A DNA stretch of 64,000 bases from Limnephilus marmoratus. Its lineage: Eukaryota > Arthropoda > Insecta > Trichoptera > Limnephilidae. Below, one piece after another: positions 21,165 to 32,000 of the stretch. The notes under the pieces were generated by a model, which did no database searches, was not told the origin of the DNA, and was given only the letters and a program-made list of their open reading frames with translations. The DNA lies in contig OU862913.1 of assembly GCA_917880885.1 (NCBI GenBank), positions 40,395,460 through 40,459,459 of the forward strand. The letters run 5' to 3'. Numbering within the stretch: position 1 is the stretch's first letter; each line of letters opens with the position of its first letter. Position numbers and translations under genes: made by a program.

Positions 21165-21758
21165 CCTTTAACTATGGACGTCGGGTCTCAGAGGCCCAAC
21201 CCCTTCTTCAATTTCTCGGAATAAACACCTTCCCCGCGCGTGCCATCCCCGCGCGTCTCAGTAGCTTCAGTTTTAGTTGTGTTATGACCAAGGAGGGAGA
21301 AGGTCGCGTCATCCGGCACTTATTACGTGAGTAATAATCATTTAAAATTTGATCAGGGCCTGGGAGACCCGTTGACTATAATTTCAAAAAGTCAAAATTT
21401 CAAAAAGTCATAAGTTTTTTTTATGACTTTTTGTTACTGTTTCTTTTATAAGCTAGGAAAAATTATTGGTTTTGATTTTTGTAATACCTACTATAATTAA
21501 GGAGCCTTAATATGATCTCAAGTCAATTAAGACTGAAAACTGACTAGGTTTGTTAAATTTGGAGATAATTATTAAAATATGAATAAAAGTTGATTATTTT
21601 TATTACGCGATTTTTTATTTATAAATACTTTATACATATAAAATCCTTGCTAAAGTCAGATTGGTCCAGGTTTGAAAATTAGAAGAATTTTATGAAGGGG
21701 TCTGTGTGACCCGACGTCCATGGGAGTGTGATTTTTTTTTCACGTCCATAGTTAAAGG
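21165..21758. mobile_element. piggyBac-like MITE with TTAA target duplication
   Basis: Ends CCTTTAACTATGGACGT and its reverse complement ACGTCCATAGTTAAAGG are perfect 17-bp inverted repeats, flanked by TTAA at 21,161-21,164 and 21,759-21,762. A subterminal GGACGTCGGGTC block also pairs (GACCCGACGTCC at about 21,710). CC...GG termini at TTAA are the hallmark of piggyBac-group elements. The interior (594 bp) has no transposase. It inserted into the AT-rich linker of a composite SINE, splitting it. Confidence 0.88.
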
Positions 21759-21784
21759 TTAATTACAAATAATATATAGTATTT

Positions 21785-22054
21785 GGGGCATGTTCCAGAG
21801 TGGAAGATACTCTCAGTATCGCCCTGGTGTAAGACTGCCATTCAGAATTGAAACGTTACTTGAAATGGCTTTAGCTGTGTTTGGTGACCAGATCTGAATA
21901 GCCAGGTACTTGCCCACTTTCCTCTTCCCCATCTTCTTCCCCTCCCCGCTACCTTCAGCTTCACGACATACCCCAATTGGGGATGCCATAGTCTCACTGG
22001 CTCCAGACGGGAGCTGTTCGGGATTATTGTGCGGTATTCATATAAAAAAAAAGA
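21785..22054 (+). mobile_element. Composite SINE body, right part of interrupted copy
   Basis: It continues the SINE split by the piggyBac-like MITE: GTTCCAGAGTGGAAGATACT, then CCAGGTACTTGCCCACTTTC, a pyrimidine-rich block, GGCTCCAGACGGGAGC, and an A-tail near 22,046. It matches the copies at 30,898 (+) and 42,925-43,200 (-). Confidence 0.8.
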
Positions 22055-22074
22055 CCAAAGTAATGCTCAATGCA

Positions 22075-22200
22075 TTTCCAGGCCTTGCAATGTATATTCT
22101 GTATATGTGGATTTTTGCATACCGGGAACTGCATTTAAAAGTGGCATTATCATGTACGGACGCAGTAGAAATGCCTTCGATGCATCCTACCACTCCTGGG
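22075..22200 (-). pseudogene. HARBI1 fragment with two distant blocks fused
   Basis: On the minus strand the catalytic block GVVGCIEG (normally CIDG) is followed within about 15 codons, in another frame, by MIMPLLNAVPGMQ, the equivalent of MMTPILNAAPGSP in the last exon of the 14.7-kb copy. The intervening catalytic region and introns are gone, so this is a deletion derivative. Confidence 0.6.
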
Positions 22201-22202
22201 GT

Positions 22203-22433
22203 CCTAGCATGGTTGATCGATATAGGTTTTATCGAAAATGTCGGTAACTTGCCGTCGCTCCCGAGCACGACTGCAGGCCGCTAACGAACAAATGACACTT
22301 CACAACGACTAGGGGTTTCTACTTTATTTCACTTGAACTATTATTTATTCGTTAGCGGCCTGCAGTCGTGCTCGAGAGCGATGACAAGTTACCGACATTT
22401 TCGATAAAACCTATATCGATCGACCATGCTAGG
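22203..22433. repeat. 231-bp hairpin: 86-bp inverted arms
   Basis: Arm 22,203-22,288 (starting CCTAGCATGG) is mirrored by 22,348-22,433 (ending CCATGCTAGG), with about 95% match and a 59-base loop. No ORF is present. It could be a small MITE or foldback element; no clear target duplication is seen. Confidence 0.85.
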
Positions 22434-23109
22434 TACCCTGGAAATTGAAATTTTTCATTAAGTCTAAAATAAATAACAATACATAATATATTATACAACT
22501 AATGAGGTATATTTTATTTGTTTCAGAATCACACACCGTACACCATTTTTGGGATTTGCAACAAAATATATTTTTTACTAAAACATACCCTTTCTTTAAC
22601 TTTATTTTGTTGTATGTTTACATACTCTCTATGTACTCTGCCAATAAACTATCCAATAGGGATGCAATAAGGACACAACTGGACTGATATGACGACTAAC
22701 AGCCATTTGCTATACACAGCTGTGTGTAGCATAATTACATGAATCTACAAATTCTTTAAAGGATAAGCAAACACTTCTTTAAAATTACTACTCTCCTCCA
22801 GGCAGAGGTCCTTTTCCTCTCTCTTCTCCCACCTCTCTTCTAGACGAAGCCATCTTTCCTCTCTTGCCTCTCCCCTCACCTCGCTCGCCACTCTACTTTC
22901 CTCAACCAACAGGAAACACTCTTCTGTGGAGAACTTTTCTATTAGCTGAAACAAAATAATCAATAATTAATTATTTGTTATTTGTCTCAATCCATTTTTT
23001 TAATATTAATTCCAAACTCTCATTATTATTTCAGTGCTAAAGTACTTTCTTTTTACATTAACTCCACACAGGAGATCCTGAGGAAAATTATTTCCCTCAG
23101 GGCCTATGT

Positions 23110-23660
23110 CATCTTTAAAGATGCTGTGTGGAGGATCTTTTTGAGGAAAAGAAGGGTTTGAAGAGACCCATGTTGTAGGAGGGGGGAAACACAGAAGCCG
23201 GCAAATCGTTCCACAGCCGAGCCGTTGAACTCAAAAACGAGTCATAGAAACGACCCGTTCTCATGTGACTAATGTAAACCGTGTACAAATGTGGGGCGCG
23301 TGTTTCCCGACTATGCACTGGTGCCGAGGGGATCAATGACGCTAGTTCATTTTCTTCCATTGTAATACCGATAGAACAAGGACAGCTTTCCCACCTGACG
23401 CCTGTGCTCTAAAGATTGCAGTCCGTCTGTTAAGACGGGAGAATCTATCAAACAGACCGCCCGTTTCTGCAAGAGTCAAGGGTTTTTTTTAGGTATTTTG
23501 GAGCTCCAGACCAGAGGTGGCTGCCTAATTCAACTGTGGGGCGCACTTGCGATTTGTACAGGGTTAGCAGTTGTGTACTATTAAAGTATCTGCGGGCCCT
23601 GTACAGTATGTTCAGTTTCTGAGAGGCCAATTCTGGTTTCGATGGAGCCCCCGTATTTCA
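23110..23660 (-). pseudogene. LINE RT C-terminal fragment, inverted pair member 1
   Basis: Minus-strand frames give YRARRYFNSTQLLTLYKSQV, GSHLWSGAPKYLK and, in the downstream frame, HMRTGRFYDSFLSSTARLWN with SVFPPSYNMGLFK. This is the tail of the LINE family seen at 60.3 kb. It lies back to back with a plus-strand copy starting near 23,800. Confidence 0.85.
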
Positions 23661-23789
23661 AATACCCTTACGGGCATTTGAAAGAGGGACTGCCTCATCG
23701 GTGCTTGGAACATGGGACGTTAACTTGCTCCATTTCCAGTGATGATGATGATGGCGGAGTCCTCGATTCCAATAGGAAACGAAACTACA

Positions 23790-24185
23790 ACAACTTTCAA
23801 AAGGAATAAGGGCATACTGTACAGGGCCCGCAAATACTTTAATAGTTCACAACTGCTAACCCTGTACAAATCGCAAGTGCGCCCCACGGTTGAATTTGGC
23901 AGCCACCTCTGGTCTGGAGCTCCAAAATACCTAAAAAAAAACCCTTGACTCTTGCAGAAACGGGCGGTCTGTTTGATAGATTCTCCCATCTTAACAGACG
24001 GACTGCAATCTTTAGAGCACAGGCATCAGGTGGGAAAGCTGTCCTTGTTCTATCGGTATTACAATGGAAGAGGAACTAGCGTCATTGATCCGGCCATAGT
24101 CAGTAGTAGTCACTAGCGTCGTCACCGGTGATAGTCAGGAAACACGCGCCCAACATTTGTACTATGTTTGTACTACACGCGCCCA
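23790..24185 (+). pseudogene. LINE RT C-terminal fragment, inverted pair member 2
   Basis: Plus-strand reading gives ILYRARKYFNSSQLLTLYKS and GSHLWSGAPKYLKK, then a frameshift and LQSLEHRHQVGKLSLFYR. With 23,110-23,660 it forms an imperfect palindrome; the right end touches the inner edge of the large inverted-repeat arm. Confidence 0.85.
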
Positions 24186-24188
24186 AAG

Positions 24189-26266
24189 TTTGTTATTTGT
24201 CACATACCATTTTATAGTATTTCCAAACACTCTCCACTACTTAGTATTTCAGTGCTTTAGTACTTACGGTTACTTGCAAGCGGGACTGCCTCTACGAGAC
24301 ATGTGCCACGTACTCCACTTCCAGTTGTAGTAAGTGTTCCACCTCCGGTAGTGGTGATGATGGTGGTGTACTTGTTTCCACTATGAAATCAATCTGCAAC
24401 AACAGTCGAAAGGTATTAGCTTATCTTGTATCTGAGCAATGCACACCCTTGTATTCTCTTTGAAAGCTGCACCAAATATACCACAAGCAGTTATCTATTA
24501 CACAGTATAAAGCAAAGTCGCTCCCGCTGTCAGTACGCTTAGATCTTTTAAACTACGCAATGGACTTTCATGAGGTTTTCACCAATATATAGAGTGATTC
24601 ATGAGGTAGGTTTAGGCATCAAGGTTTTGTGTAAATTGGTTGATACAATAATAATTGGATGATTTGTATAGCGCTGTTTTTGTGAAAAATCACCTCAAGG
24701 GTGCTGTAATAATATAATATATAAAGGGAGCAGGCTGGCAAGCTGGCGGTGTGGATTTGATATGTATCCAAATTAACAGATGGCGTTGGTTATAAAGGTT
24801 GGGTAATGGCGTTGTGTTTCGTTAGCCACAGCATCGTGTGACCGGGTCACACAGTATTTTTATATTGCACGTCGATGAATGATATCAACAATGAAGTTCT
24901 AAACAATTTGCAACTAAAAGCAGGAACCGTTGATACTTTACTAACTGTCTAACCATCAAGTCATTTCATAATAACTTACTTAGGGGGTATTTCATCATCC
25001 TCTTGATAGCTTATCAGTAAGATAATATATACTAATAAATAATGAATAAATACTTCGCTATAGGTAGAAAACTTGGCTAACTTATTCGATTTGTAGTCAC
25101 CGTTCTCAAGTTCGAGTAGGTATAGAATAGTAAGCTCCGACTTTATAAGGAAATAAATCTTAAATTGGAATTCGAAAATATACATATTCCTATGGCCTAT
25201 GGGTAAGCTATCAAGAGGATGGTGAAATACTTCCATATGACAGTAATAATTAGTTAACTTACAGGTAAGGACTACGTGGCAGTACGTCCATATACTGCCT
25301 TGGCCGCAATGATGTCTAGGACCCTTTTCTCCAACGGAGTCAAGGGCTGTGCCTGGCTGGGGCCACCTCCGCTCTTCATCATCTCCGATCGCAAGCCAGA
25401 TGCTTTTTTTTTATGCCATTTTTCTGATCCCTCCACGTCTGAAATAAAGAGACATTTTTGTACTACAGAAAATATAATAAAATTCAAATTATATCAATAA
25501 AAAATGTAAATATAATTTTTTTTATTTCGATCCGTAATCCAATTGAAGTCCGTACCTCGTTGCAATAATAGAAATATAACAGTGGTAATAATATAATGAG
25601 TGCATACCTATTGCCACTTGTCGCCACTCTGCACCCCAGCTCCATAGCATTCAGGTCGAATGCCAGGGAAGACCACGCCGATTCGTTATTGATGCGGCCA
25701 TCGTTTCCCTGCTACCGCCCCGAAGTCATTGTCGGTCTCTCTTCCAGTCGACTAATCATCATCTCCAGCTGCCCGCTCGTCGCACGGCTCCTACTAGACA
25801 TCTGTTGAAGAAATATTTCGATGGCAAATCTACATCTGTAGAACAATTGAATATTTGGGGACGAAAAAACCGCTAACCGCCGCACTTTTAGGCGAAGAAT
25901 ATGGAAATTACACTTCATTTCAAAAATTAGTACAAGAAACAACTATTTACGTACAAAAAATAGGTTTTTAGGTTAATTTTGACAAACTACCTAATTCATG
26001 CGAATTTGAATTGAAACGAAATTTTGCAAACCTCAAATCCTCGGTATACAACTTTAAACATACATTAGTGGATAAATAATCGTGCATTCTTACAGTATTT
26101 CGTGTTTTAAACTACTGAAAACCGGCGAAATTAGCATTGAAAAGGCAATTGACATTTCGACAACCATAGAAAATTACACAAAATTGCAGAAATCTATGCA
26201 CAAATCTGACAGCACATCTCGTACGAGATCGATCTCGTATCACAATAATTAGGAAATCGCTCTGCA
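24189..26266 (-). repeat. Large inverted repeat, right arm
   Basis: Mirror image of 18,213-20,290 across a 3.9-kb spacer. Differences are single bases, for example a T7 versus T6 run and a CCGTACC versus CCTTACC change. Confidence 0.95.
24976..25237. mobile_element. MITE mirror copy (right arm)
   Basis: Mirror copy of 19,242-19,503 carried within the right arm, so it is not an independent insertion. Confidence 0.75.
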
Positions 26267-26589
26267 GGTACTTAATATCAGTTTGCTTTCTATTTTTGAA
26301 CATGATATATTACATTTGTGGTTTTCTGTATTTGTCACAGAGTGGATTATTAAGTTTATTTCTTTAGGTGTTTCTTGTTTTTTAATGAAAAATGGTAAAT
26401 AATAGGTTTTTTTAGAATTTAAAGTCAACAGGTTTTTATCAAACCATAATTTTAGTGAATAACTCTATTAGTAGTGTGTTTATCCGGGGAATAATAAAGC
26501 GTTAACTTTAATCGTAATAAATTGAGTGTAATTGTGTGTGTTATTTACCTGATAGCCTGTCCCTAAGATATCTGCTTTGTTCACTTTCA
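26267..26589. other. AT-rich, no feature seen
   Basis: The sequence immediately outside the right arm. No motif supports a call. Confidence 0.5.
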
Positions 26590-27620
26590 TTATTATTAAA
26601 AACATTGATTTCGATTGTGCTGAATGAGCTACAAAATTTTACTTTGATTTTAAGTATTATGTTCAAAATTGGAACTGATTGTGGTAAAAAAAGTAATTGT
26701 AATTAAGTAAGTACCTACCTATAATATAATATTTAAAATTGGAATTACTATATCCCGTGATTTTTCACGGGTCTTTCACGGGTCACGGGTCTGTAGGTAT
26801 TTAAATACTAAATTCGGTTGTGCCTCTGACTGTTACTCTGGTTCAATGAACTCTAGAACTTTAGCTTTGAATTTAAGTATTATATCCAAAATTGCAACTG
26901 ATTATGGAAAAATTCATACATGTAATTAAGTAAGTACTTACCTGTAATATAATAGTGAAATTTGGAAATATAATATCCCGTGATTGTTCATGGGTCTTCA
27001 TTAAGTATTAAAAATACTAATTTCGAAAGTGCTTCCGTCTGTAACAGTAAACAGTGAAAATTGGAACTGATTGTGGGAAAAATTCAAACGTTCAATTAAG
27101 TAGGTACCTACCGATAGTACGATACATAAAATAGGAATTATAAGGCCCCGAGCTTTTTATTAAAAATACTAATTTCGGTTGTGCTTCTGTCTGTTACTCT
27201 GGTGCAATGAACTCTAGAACTTTTGCTTTGATTAAGTATCGTTTTCAAAATTGGAACTGATTGTAGAAAAATTCAAACATGCGCAAAAGTGAGTACCTAC
27301 CTACCTTTATTCTAATATTTAAAATAGGAATTTTAATATCCCGTGATTTTTCATGGGTCTGCGTTAGGTATTAAAAGTAGGTACTACTTTCGTCTCCGTC
27401 TGTTACGGCGGTTCAATGAACTCTATAACTTTTGCTTTGTATTTAAGTTTCATTTTTAAAATTGGAACTGATTGTGCAAAAAATCAAACACGCGATTAAG
27501 TGGGTCTACCTGTTATACGATATTTAAAATTTGAATTACAATATCCCGTGATTTTCATGGAATGCGTTAGTTTAAAAGATAATTATTTTTAAAATTGTAA
27601 CTGATTTATCGGAAATTCAG
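26590..27620 (+). repeat. Degenerate tandem repeat, about 170-230-bp units
   Basis: Recurring blocks are GGAACTGATTGTGG (near 26,669, 26,896 degraded, 27,063, 27,256, 27,464 and 27,598 degraded), TATCCCGTGATTTTTCA, GTCTGTTACTCTGGTTCAAT, GAACTCTAGAACTTTTGCTT and AAGTAGGTACCTACC. Spacing varies from about 167 to 227 bp because some units lost the middle block. It is non-coding and lies upstream of the clip-domain gene. Confidence 0.85.
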
Positions 27621-28869
27621 ACTATAATATGCTTTATTATATTTGAGCACGTTTCGGAGGCCGGCAGCAGTTTAATCAAAAAACCAAACAAACATATTTT
27701 CAGTCTTTTTTGTTGTCATTTCGTTTGGAAAGAAGTGCCAAAATACAAAGGTTTTCAATGTCGTCATCGCATCAATTTCCTGTTATAGTTATTGTCTGAC
27801 TGCAATGATTTGAAAAACAGCTGCTTGTTACTTGGGATAGCCGTGTGCAAAACCGTTTATCGCGCCCAAATATTTGCACTTAGCAATAAATAGTAAGAAC
27901 GTTAACCCTTTGGATGCCGAGTGTTTTTTTTTTCTTTTTATCAGTCCTAATTATAAACTATCATTGGTTTTAAACTATTATTTGTGATGCCTCGAAAAAA
28001 TGTTAGATCCATTAAAGGACAGCTTTTTTCTATCACCAAGAAGAGTTTTTTTTTTTAAGTCAATATCATAAAATTTTTGCGATGGTGCATATGAATATGA
28101 CCGGAACTAAAAACAGAATAGATTAAATTTTCCTGTTTTTTTATTATTTTTTGGGATTGTTAATGTAAGATGGTAATTTTAACTTATGTGCATCTGAATA
28201 TTTTTTTACCCTTCTGAAATTCTATTTTAATGGTTATTGTTTTCGGTAGTTGCTTGTTTCGCGATAACACAATAATAGGTTGAAGATTCAAACGTTTTTC
28301 GCATTAATCACATTAAACAATAATAGTAAAGGAATGGGGAACACCATCGACATTTTCCACTTGTTTTTGAAACTTCGCGCTGCATTGTGTTAACCTTCAA
28401 TAAGATCGTGGAATCGAGTCACCAAAACTATAAACGTTTTTCCATTTGGAATTTCTTTGTTTTAGAAAATCTTTATAATGTTTGCTTTAATAAAGTTTAT
28501 TCGGCTTCCTGATACAAGATCTTCTTGATTAAGTTTAACATATGTTCCGTATTCGAATACTACTATTATTCATAATTCTTTTATGCTGTTTATAAAATAT
28601 TACATGATGTCCTGCGTCCGTTTTGAAAATTCCGTTTCGCATATCATTCCTTTGCCTTCGGTTTATATTTTCCGACTAACAACAATCATCGTTCACAGGA
28701 CTCGCATATCCCACTAACAATTCTTAATCGATAAAAAAATACCCTACGTACGGCTTCCCCAAAAGATGGCAGGTCTTCAAGGAAATTATTTACATAAAAG
28801 CTTTCTATTTGCACAAAATAAACGGCATCCAGAGGGTTAGGAGTGTTATTCGCGAATAAATTGCACACG
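27621..28869. other. Upstream region of the clip gene, no gene seen
   Basis: Mostly AT-rich with no convincing ORF; the minus frame at 28,686-28,868 lacks any domain. It holds the distal promoter of the gene that begins at 29,029. Confidence 0.5.
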
Positions 28870-28873
28870 AGGG

Positions 28874-28889
28874 AGATAAATTGTTATCT
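28874..28889. promoter_or_regulatory. Paired GATA-factor sites
   Basis: AGATAA (28,874-28,879) and its complement-type TTATCT (28,884-28,889) stand 4 bases apart, about 40 bases upstream of the TATA box. In insects GATA factors drive fat-body, haemocyte or gut expression. Function here is inferred from motif and position only. Confidence 0.4.
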
Positions 28890-28919
28890 TTTGTGTGACT
28901 CCGAGTGCAAATATACTGA

Positions 28920-28955
28920 TATAAATACGAAAGCAAGCTCATTGAATCACAGTTC
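28920..28955 (+). promoter_or_regulatory. Core promoter: TATA box and initiator
   Basis: TATAAATA at 28,920-28,927 is followed at the right distance by TCACAGTT (28,947-28,954), close to the insect initiator consensus. Transcription would start near 28,949-28,951 and give an 80-base 5' UTR before the ATG at 29,029. Confidence 0.6.
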
Positions 28956-29028
28956 GACTTCAACTATTGGAGTGATACTAACATGAGAATTCTTTAAATA
29001 AATTCAGTGTTCCATAATTATTTTCAAA

Positions 29029-29098
29029 ATGCGGTATTTTCTAGAAATTGTGTTAACGGTTTTAGTGATGGCAACTTTCCTGGGAGCACAGAGGCAAG
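29029..29098 (+). CDS. Clip gene exon 1: signal peptide
   Basis: Encodes MRYFLEIVLTVLVMATFLGA followed by QRQ and the first base of a Gly codon: a short polar start, a hydrophobic core of about 14 residues and a small-residue cleavage zone. The donor GTAAGA at 29,099 is phase 1. The start is fixed by the promoter upstream and the signal peptide. Confidence 0.85.
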
Positions 29099-32000
29099 GT
29101 AAGAATATTTCCATACTTTGTAAACATACCTACTGCATAGTACTAAAGTTAACTGGTATTCGAAATCAGATTATTTGATTTTTTTATATTTATTAAATTG
29201 TTTGATTATGCCTTATAATCACACAGCAGAACTTGTTTTTTATTTAATTTAATTAAATCTTTTTTTAATTAATTTGTTTTGTTAAAACTGTTATTCAATA
29301 AATAAAAGAAATATCTTCAAATTAAAATAGAGTTCCACAAATTAAACTTGACAGCAACAAATATCACAGTAATATATCTTTTTAATTTTTTATGTAGCAT
29401 AGAAATTGGAAAATATTTATATACCTAATGACTGTCAGAGTTTTTCCTACGAAAACTAAATTTACTGGCAATGATGAACCCATTTTTACTGAACCACGTG
29501 ATTTTCATGGGTACCTAGTGCTTACAAAAAATTCTAGTTTGATAAATAACTGATTAATTTTATTTCAATTCAATATTTTTTATAAGAGGTTTATTAATTT
29601 GAAAATGCCTACTGTTCTGGCATTTAATATCAATTTTTTTCAACTCAAACTCGTCATTTTGTTTTTTTTTATAAAAAGCAACGAATTTTTTTTGATAATA
29701 TTTGCACGTAAAATTTAAAAAAAAACTTCACAAAAAAATCTTTCATGCCTTTTAAAATATGAGAATTGGAAGATCGCTGAATGGAACTTTTTTTTTAATT
29801 TTTTTATAAATGGGCAAAACGGTGAATAAACATTATTTTCAATTACTATATTGTCTGTAAGAACATCTGTAAAGGTCAATTTCAAATTGTTTCAATACAG
29901 AATTCAAGACCTGAATATTTATATTTTTTTATTACCGCACTAGAATCCCTACTGCCAATTTGTTAAAAAACATTAACATGGATTTTTTCATTGTTGTTTT
30001 TTTATCGCCTTGTAAGGCGCAGTGCGTTTTCATTTTTTTCCTCCGTGAGGTCCAATCAAATGATTGATGATACACAAAAGCATTAAACAAAATTCTTTGA
30101 TCCTTGTAAGGAACAATCTATTTCTGGAATTTTCCGGCAGAGAGGTGCAGTACGAAACAATTGTGAGAAATTTTTTGTTCATGAATTACTCAATAATTAT
30201 ACCTACCAGAGGAAGTAATTAAAACCACTGCAAGCATTACGCACACAGATAATGCAACCCTTCTTTTTGGAAACACTTCTATAGTATTATTTTATCTTGG
30301 GTGGGGGCTCTCTGGGCCTTCCCCTGGGTGCGCCACTGGTCTCTTGCTAAATCCATAATGCTAACTACGAGATTCTGTTTTCACAAAATACAATGTGCGC
30401 TTCCTTTGATCAACTATAATATTACCTATAATATGATCAAACACTTATATTATACTGTTACCTTATTCTTTCACAAACCAAGATTAATAACTTCACGTTT
30501 TCGCAAATTTAATACATGTTACTAAGAAAATCGCATCAAATATAAAAAAAACAGTAACAATAAAAATAGTTCAAAAAATCTTGTAAGGAAATAAGTAAAT
30601 TAAATACGAAAAACACATGTTTTCACTTTTTTAATCGTTTTTGAAATGTATTGATGTTCCGGCGGCAGATATGAAAAAAATATTAAAAACTGTCCAAAAT
30701 AAGAAATGCTAAATTTTATTGCGTATATTTATTTCGTCAAGTTTATCGCAACATTTTATGTCGACCTCCGTGGTCGAGCTGTAAGGCTCTCGACTAGCAA
30801 ACCAAACGTCGCGGGTTCGAATCCCGAATTTTATTACATTTATTTATGTTATTTCACAAATTAATTAATGAAAAATAATATTAAGTATATTTTCGGCGCT
30901 CTCCAAAGTGGAAGATACTCTGTATCACCCTGGTGTACGGCCAGCATTCAGAACTGAAACGATGCTTGAAATGTTATTAGCCGTGGTTGGTGACCAGATT
31001 CGAATAGCCAGGTACTTACCCACCTTTCTTTTCCCCATCTTCTACCACCCCCCCATCCCTTCCCCACTACCTTCGCCCTCACAACGTTCCACATTTGGGG
31101 ATGCAATGGCTCCAGACGGGAGCAGTTGAGAATCACGTTTTTTTACTGAGCGTAACAAAGTCCTATTTTAGCTCTAGCGTTGTGCATTTTATCGGTCTGT
31201 AATTTTTTTGTACGTTCCATTTCCGGTTCAAGGTGATGGCTGTTTTGATAGTTCAGAAAAGATTCCTTTTTGAAACGTGAAATCGTCGTGTTTATATAGA
31301 TATTCTTAATTGTTTTTTTTTTCAATATCATAATAACTATTTCCCGATTTGTCACTGAGATAGTGAAGTTTCTTTGGGTGAATTATTTGAAATAATTTTA
31401 AAAAGTTACAATAAATATTTGGTTTGTAGTAAGGTAGGTAGGTATTTAAATACCTACTTACAAATTTTATGTTTAAAGAGGAAATTTTGGTTTGGTTTAT
31501 TGAGGAATTTAGAAACGCACTTTTTTGGATGTTGCCCGCGCTTTACGCATTTTTTTTCGAAATCAGATGGGGACCAGTAATTTTCCTTTTTTTATTTGAG
31601 CAACTTTTTTTTAATAATAACTTTTAAAATGAATACAAAAATAAAATTTGTTGTATTCATTTTTCTATCTACCATTTTTTTAAATTTTTTCCAATAAAAA
31701 AATAACTTCAGTTAATTTTGAATAAAATTGTTGAACTTAATAAATTTTGTTTATTTTAAATATGAGATTGACAAGAATGACTTCAAAATGTGAGGACTCA
31801 GTTGTAAAATTTGTTAAAGCATTCGTCTCGTTGGACGAGTGATCCTGGGTTCGAGTCCCAGTTGCCACCATTATCAGTAAATTTTTCTGTTTCTTGTTCT
31901 TTTTCATATTTCGTTTAGATTTTCAGTTTTCTCTTCTTCTTCAATAAAGTAACCAAGTAATTAAATTAGAAGCAGCAGTATTTTTTTAAATCAAAATTAA

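Larger units (their letters stand above)
22745..25801 (-). pseudogene. Harbinger Myb/SANT-like accessory gene, inverted third copy
   Basis: Minus-strand exons 1-3 (25,801 to about 24,270) mirror the second copy almost base for base, including the premature stop after TSGR and the frameshifted TWRDQKNGIK exon. Exon 4 (22,745-22,945, preceded by TTTCAG) has the same charged coiled-coil design (EEWLRLEER-like repeats) but differs clearly from 20,317-20,510. A LINE inverted pair at 23.1-24.2 kb separates exons 3 and 4. The sharp change in similarity at the arm edge suggests that exons 1-3 were copied or converted from the other arm. It is non-functional. Confidence 0.7.

Noticed and set aside
26590..27620. 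Regularly spaced repeats considered as a CRISPR array
   Set aside because: Units are ~170-230 bp, degenerate and without unique spacers; the genome is eukaryotic.
28686..28868. 60-residue minus frame upstream of the clip gene
   Set aside because: No motif, no promoter of its own, and it overlaps the likely clip-gene promoter zone.
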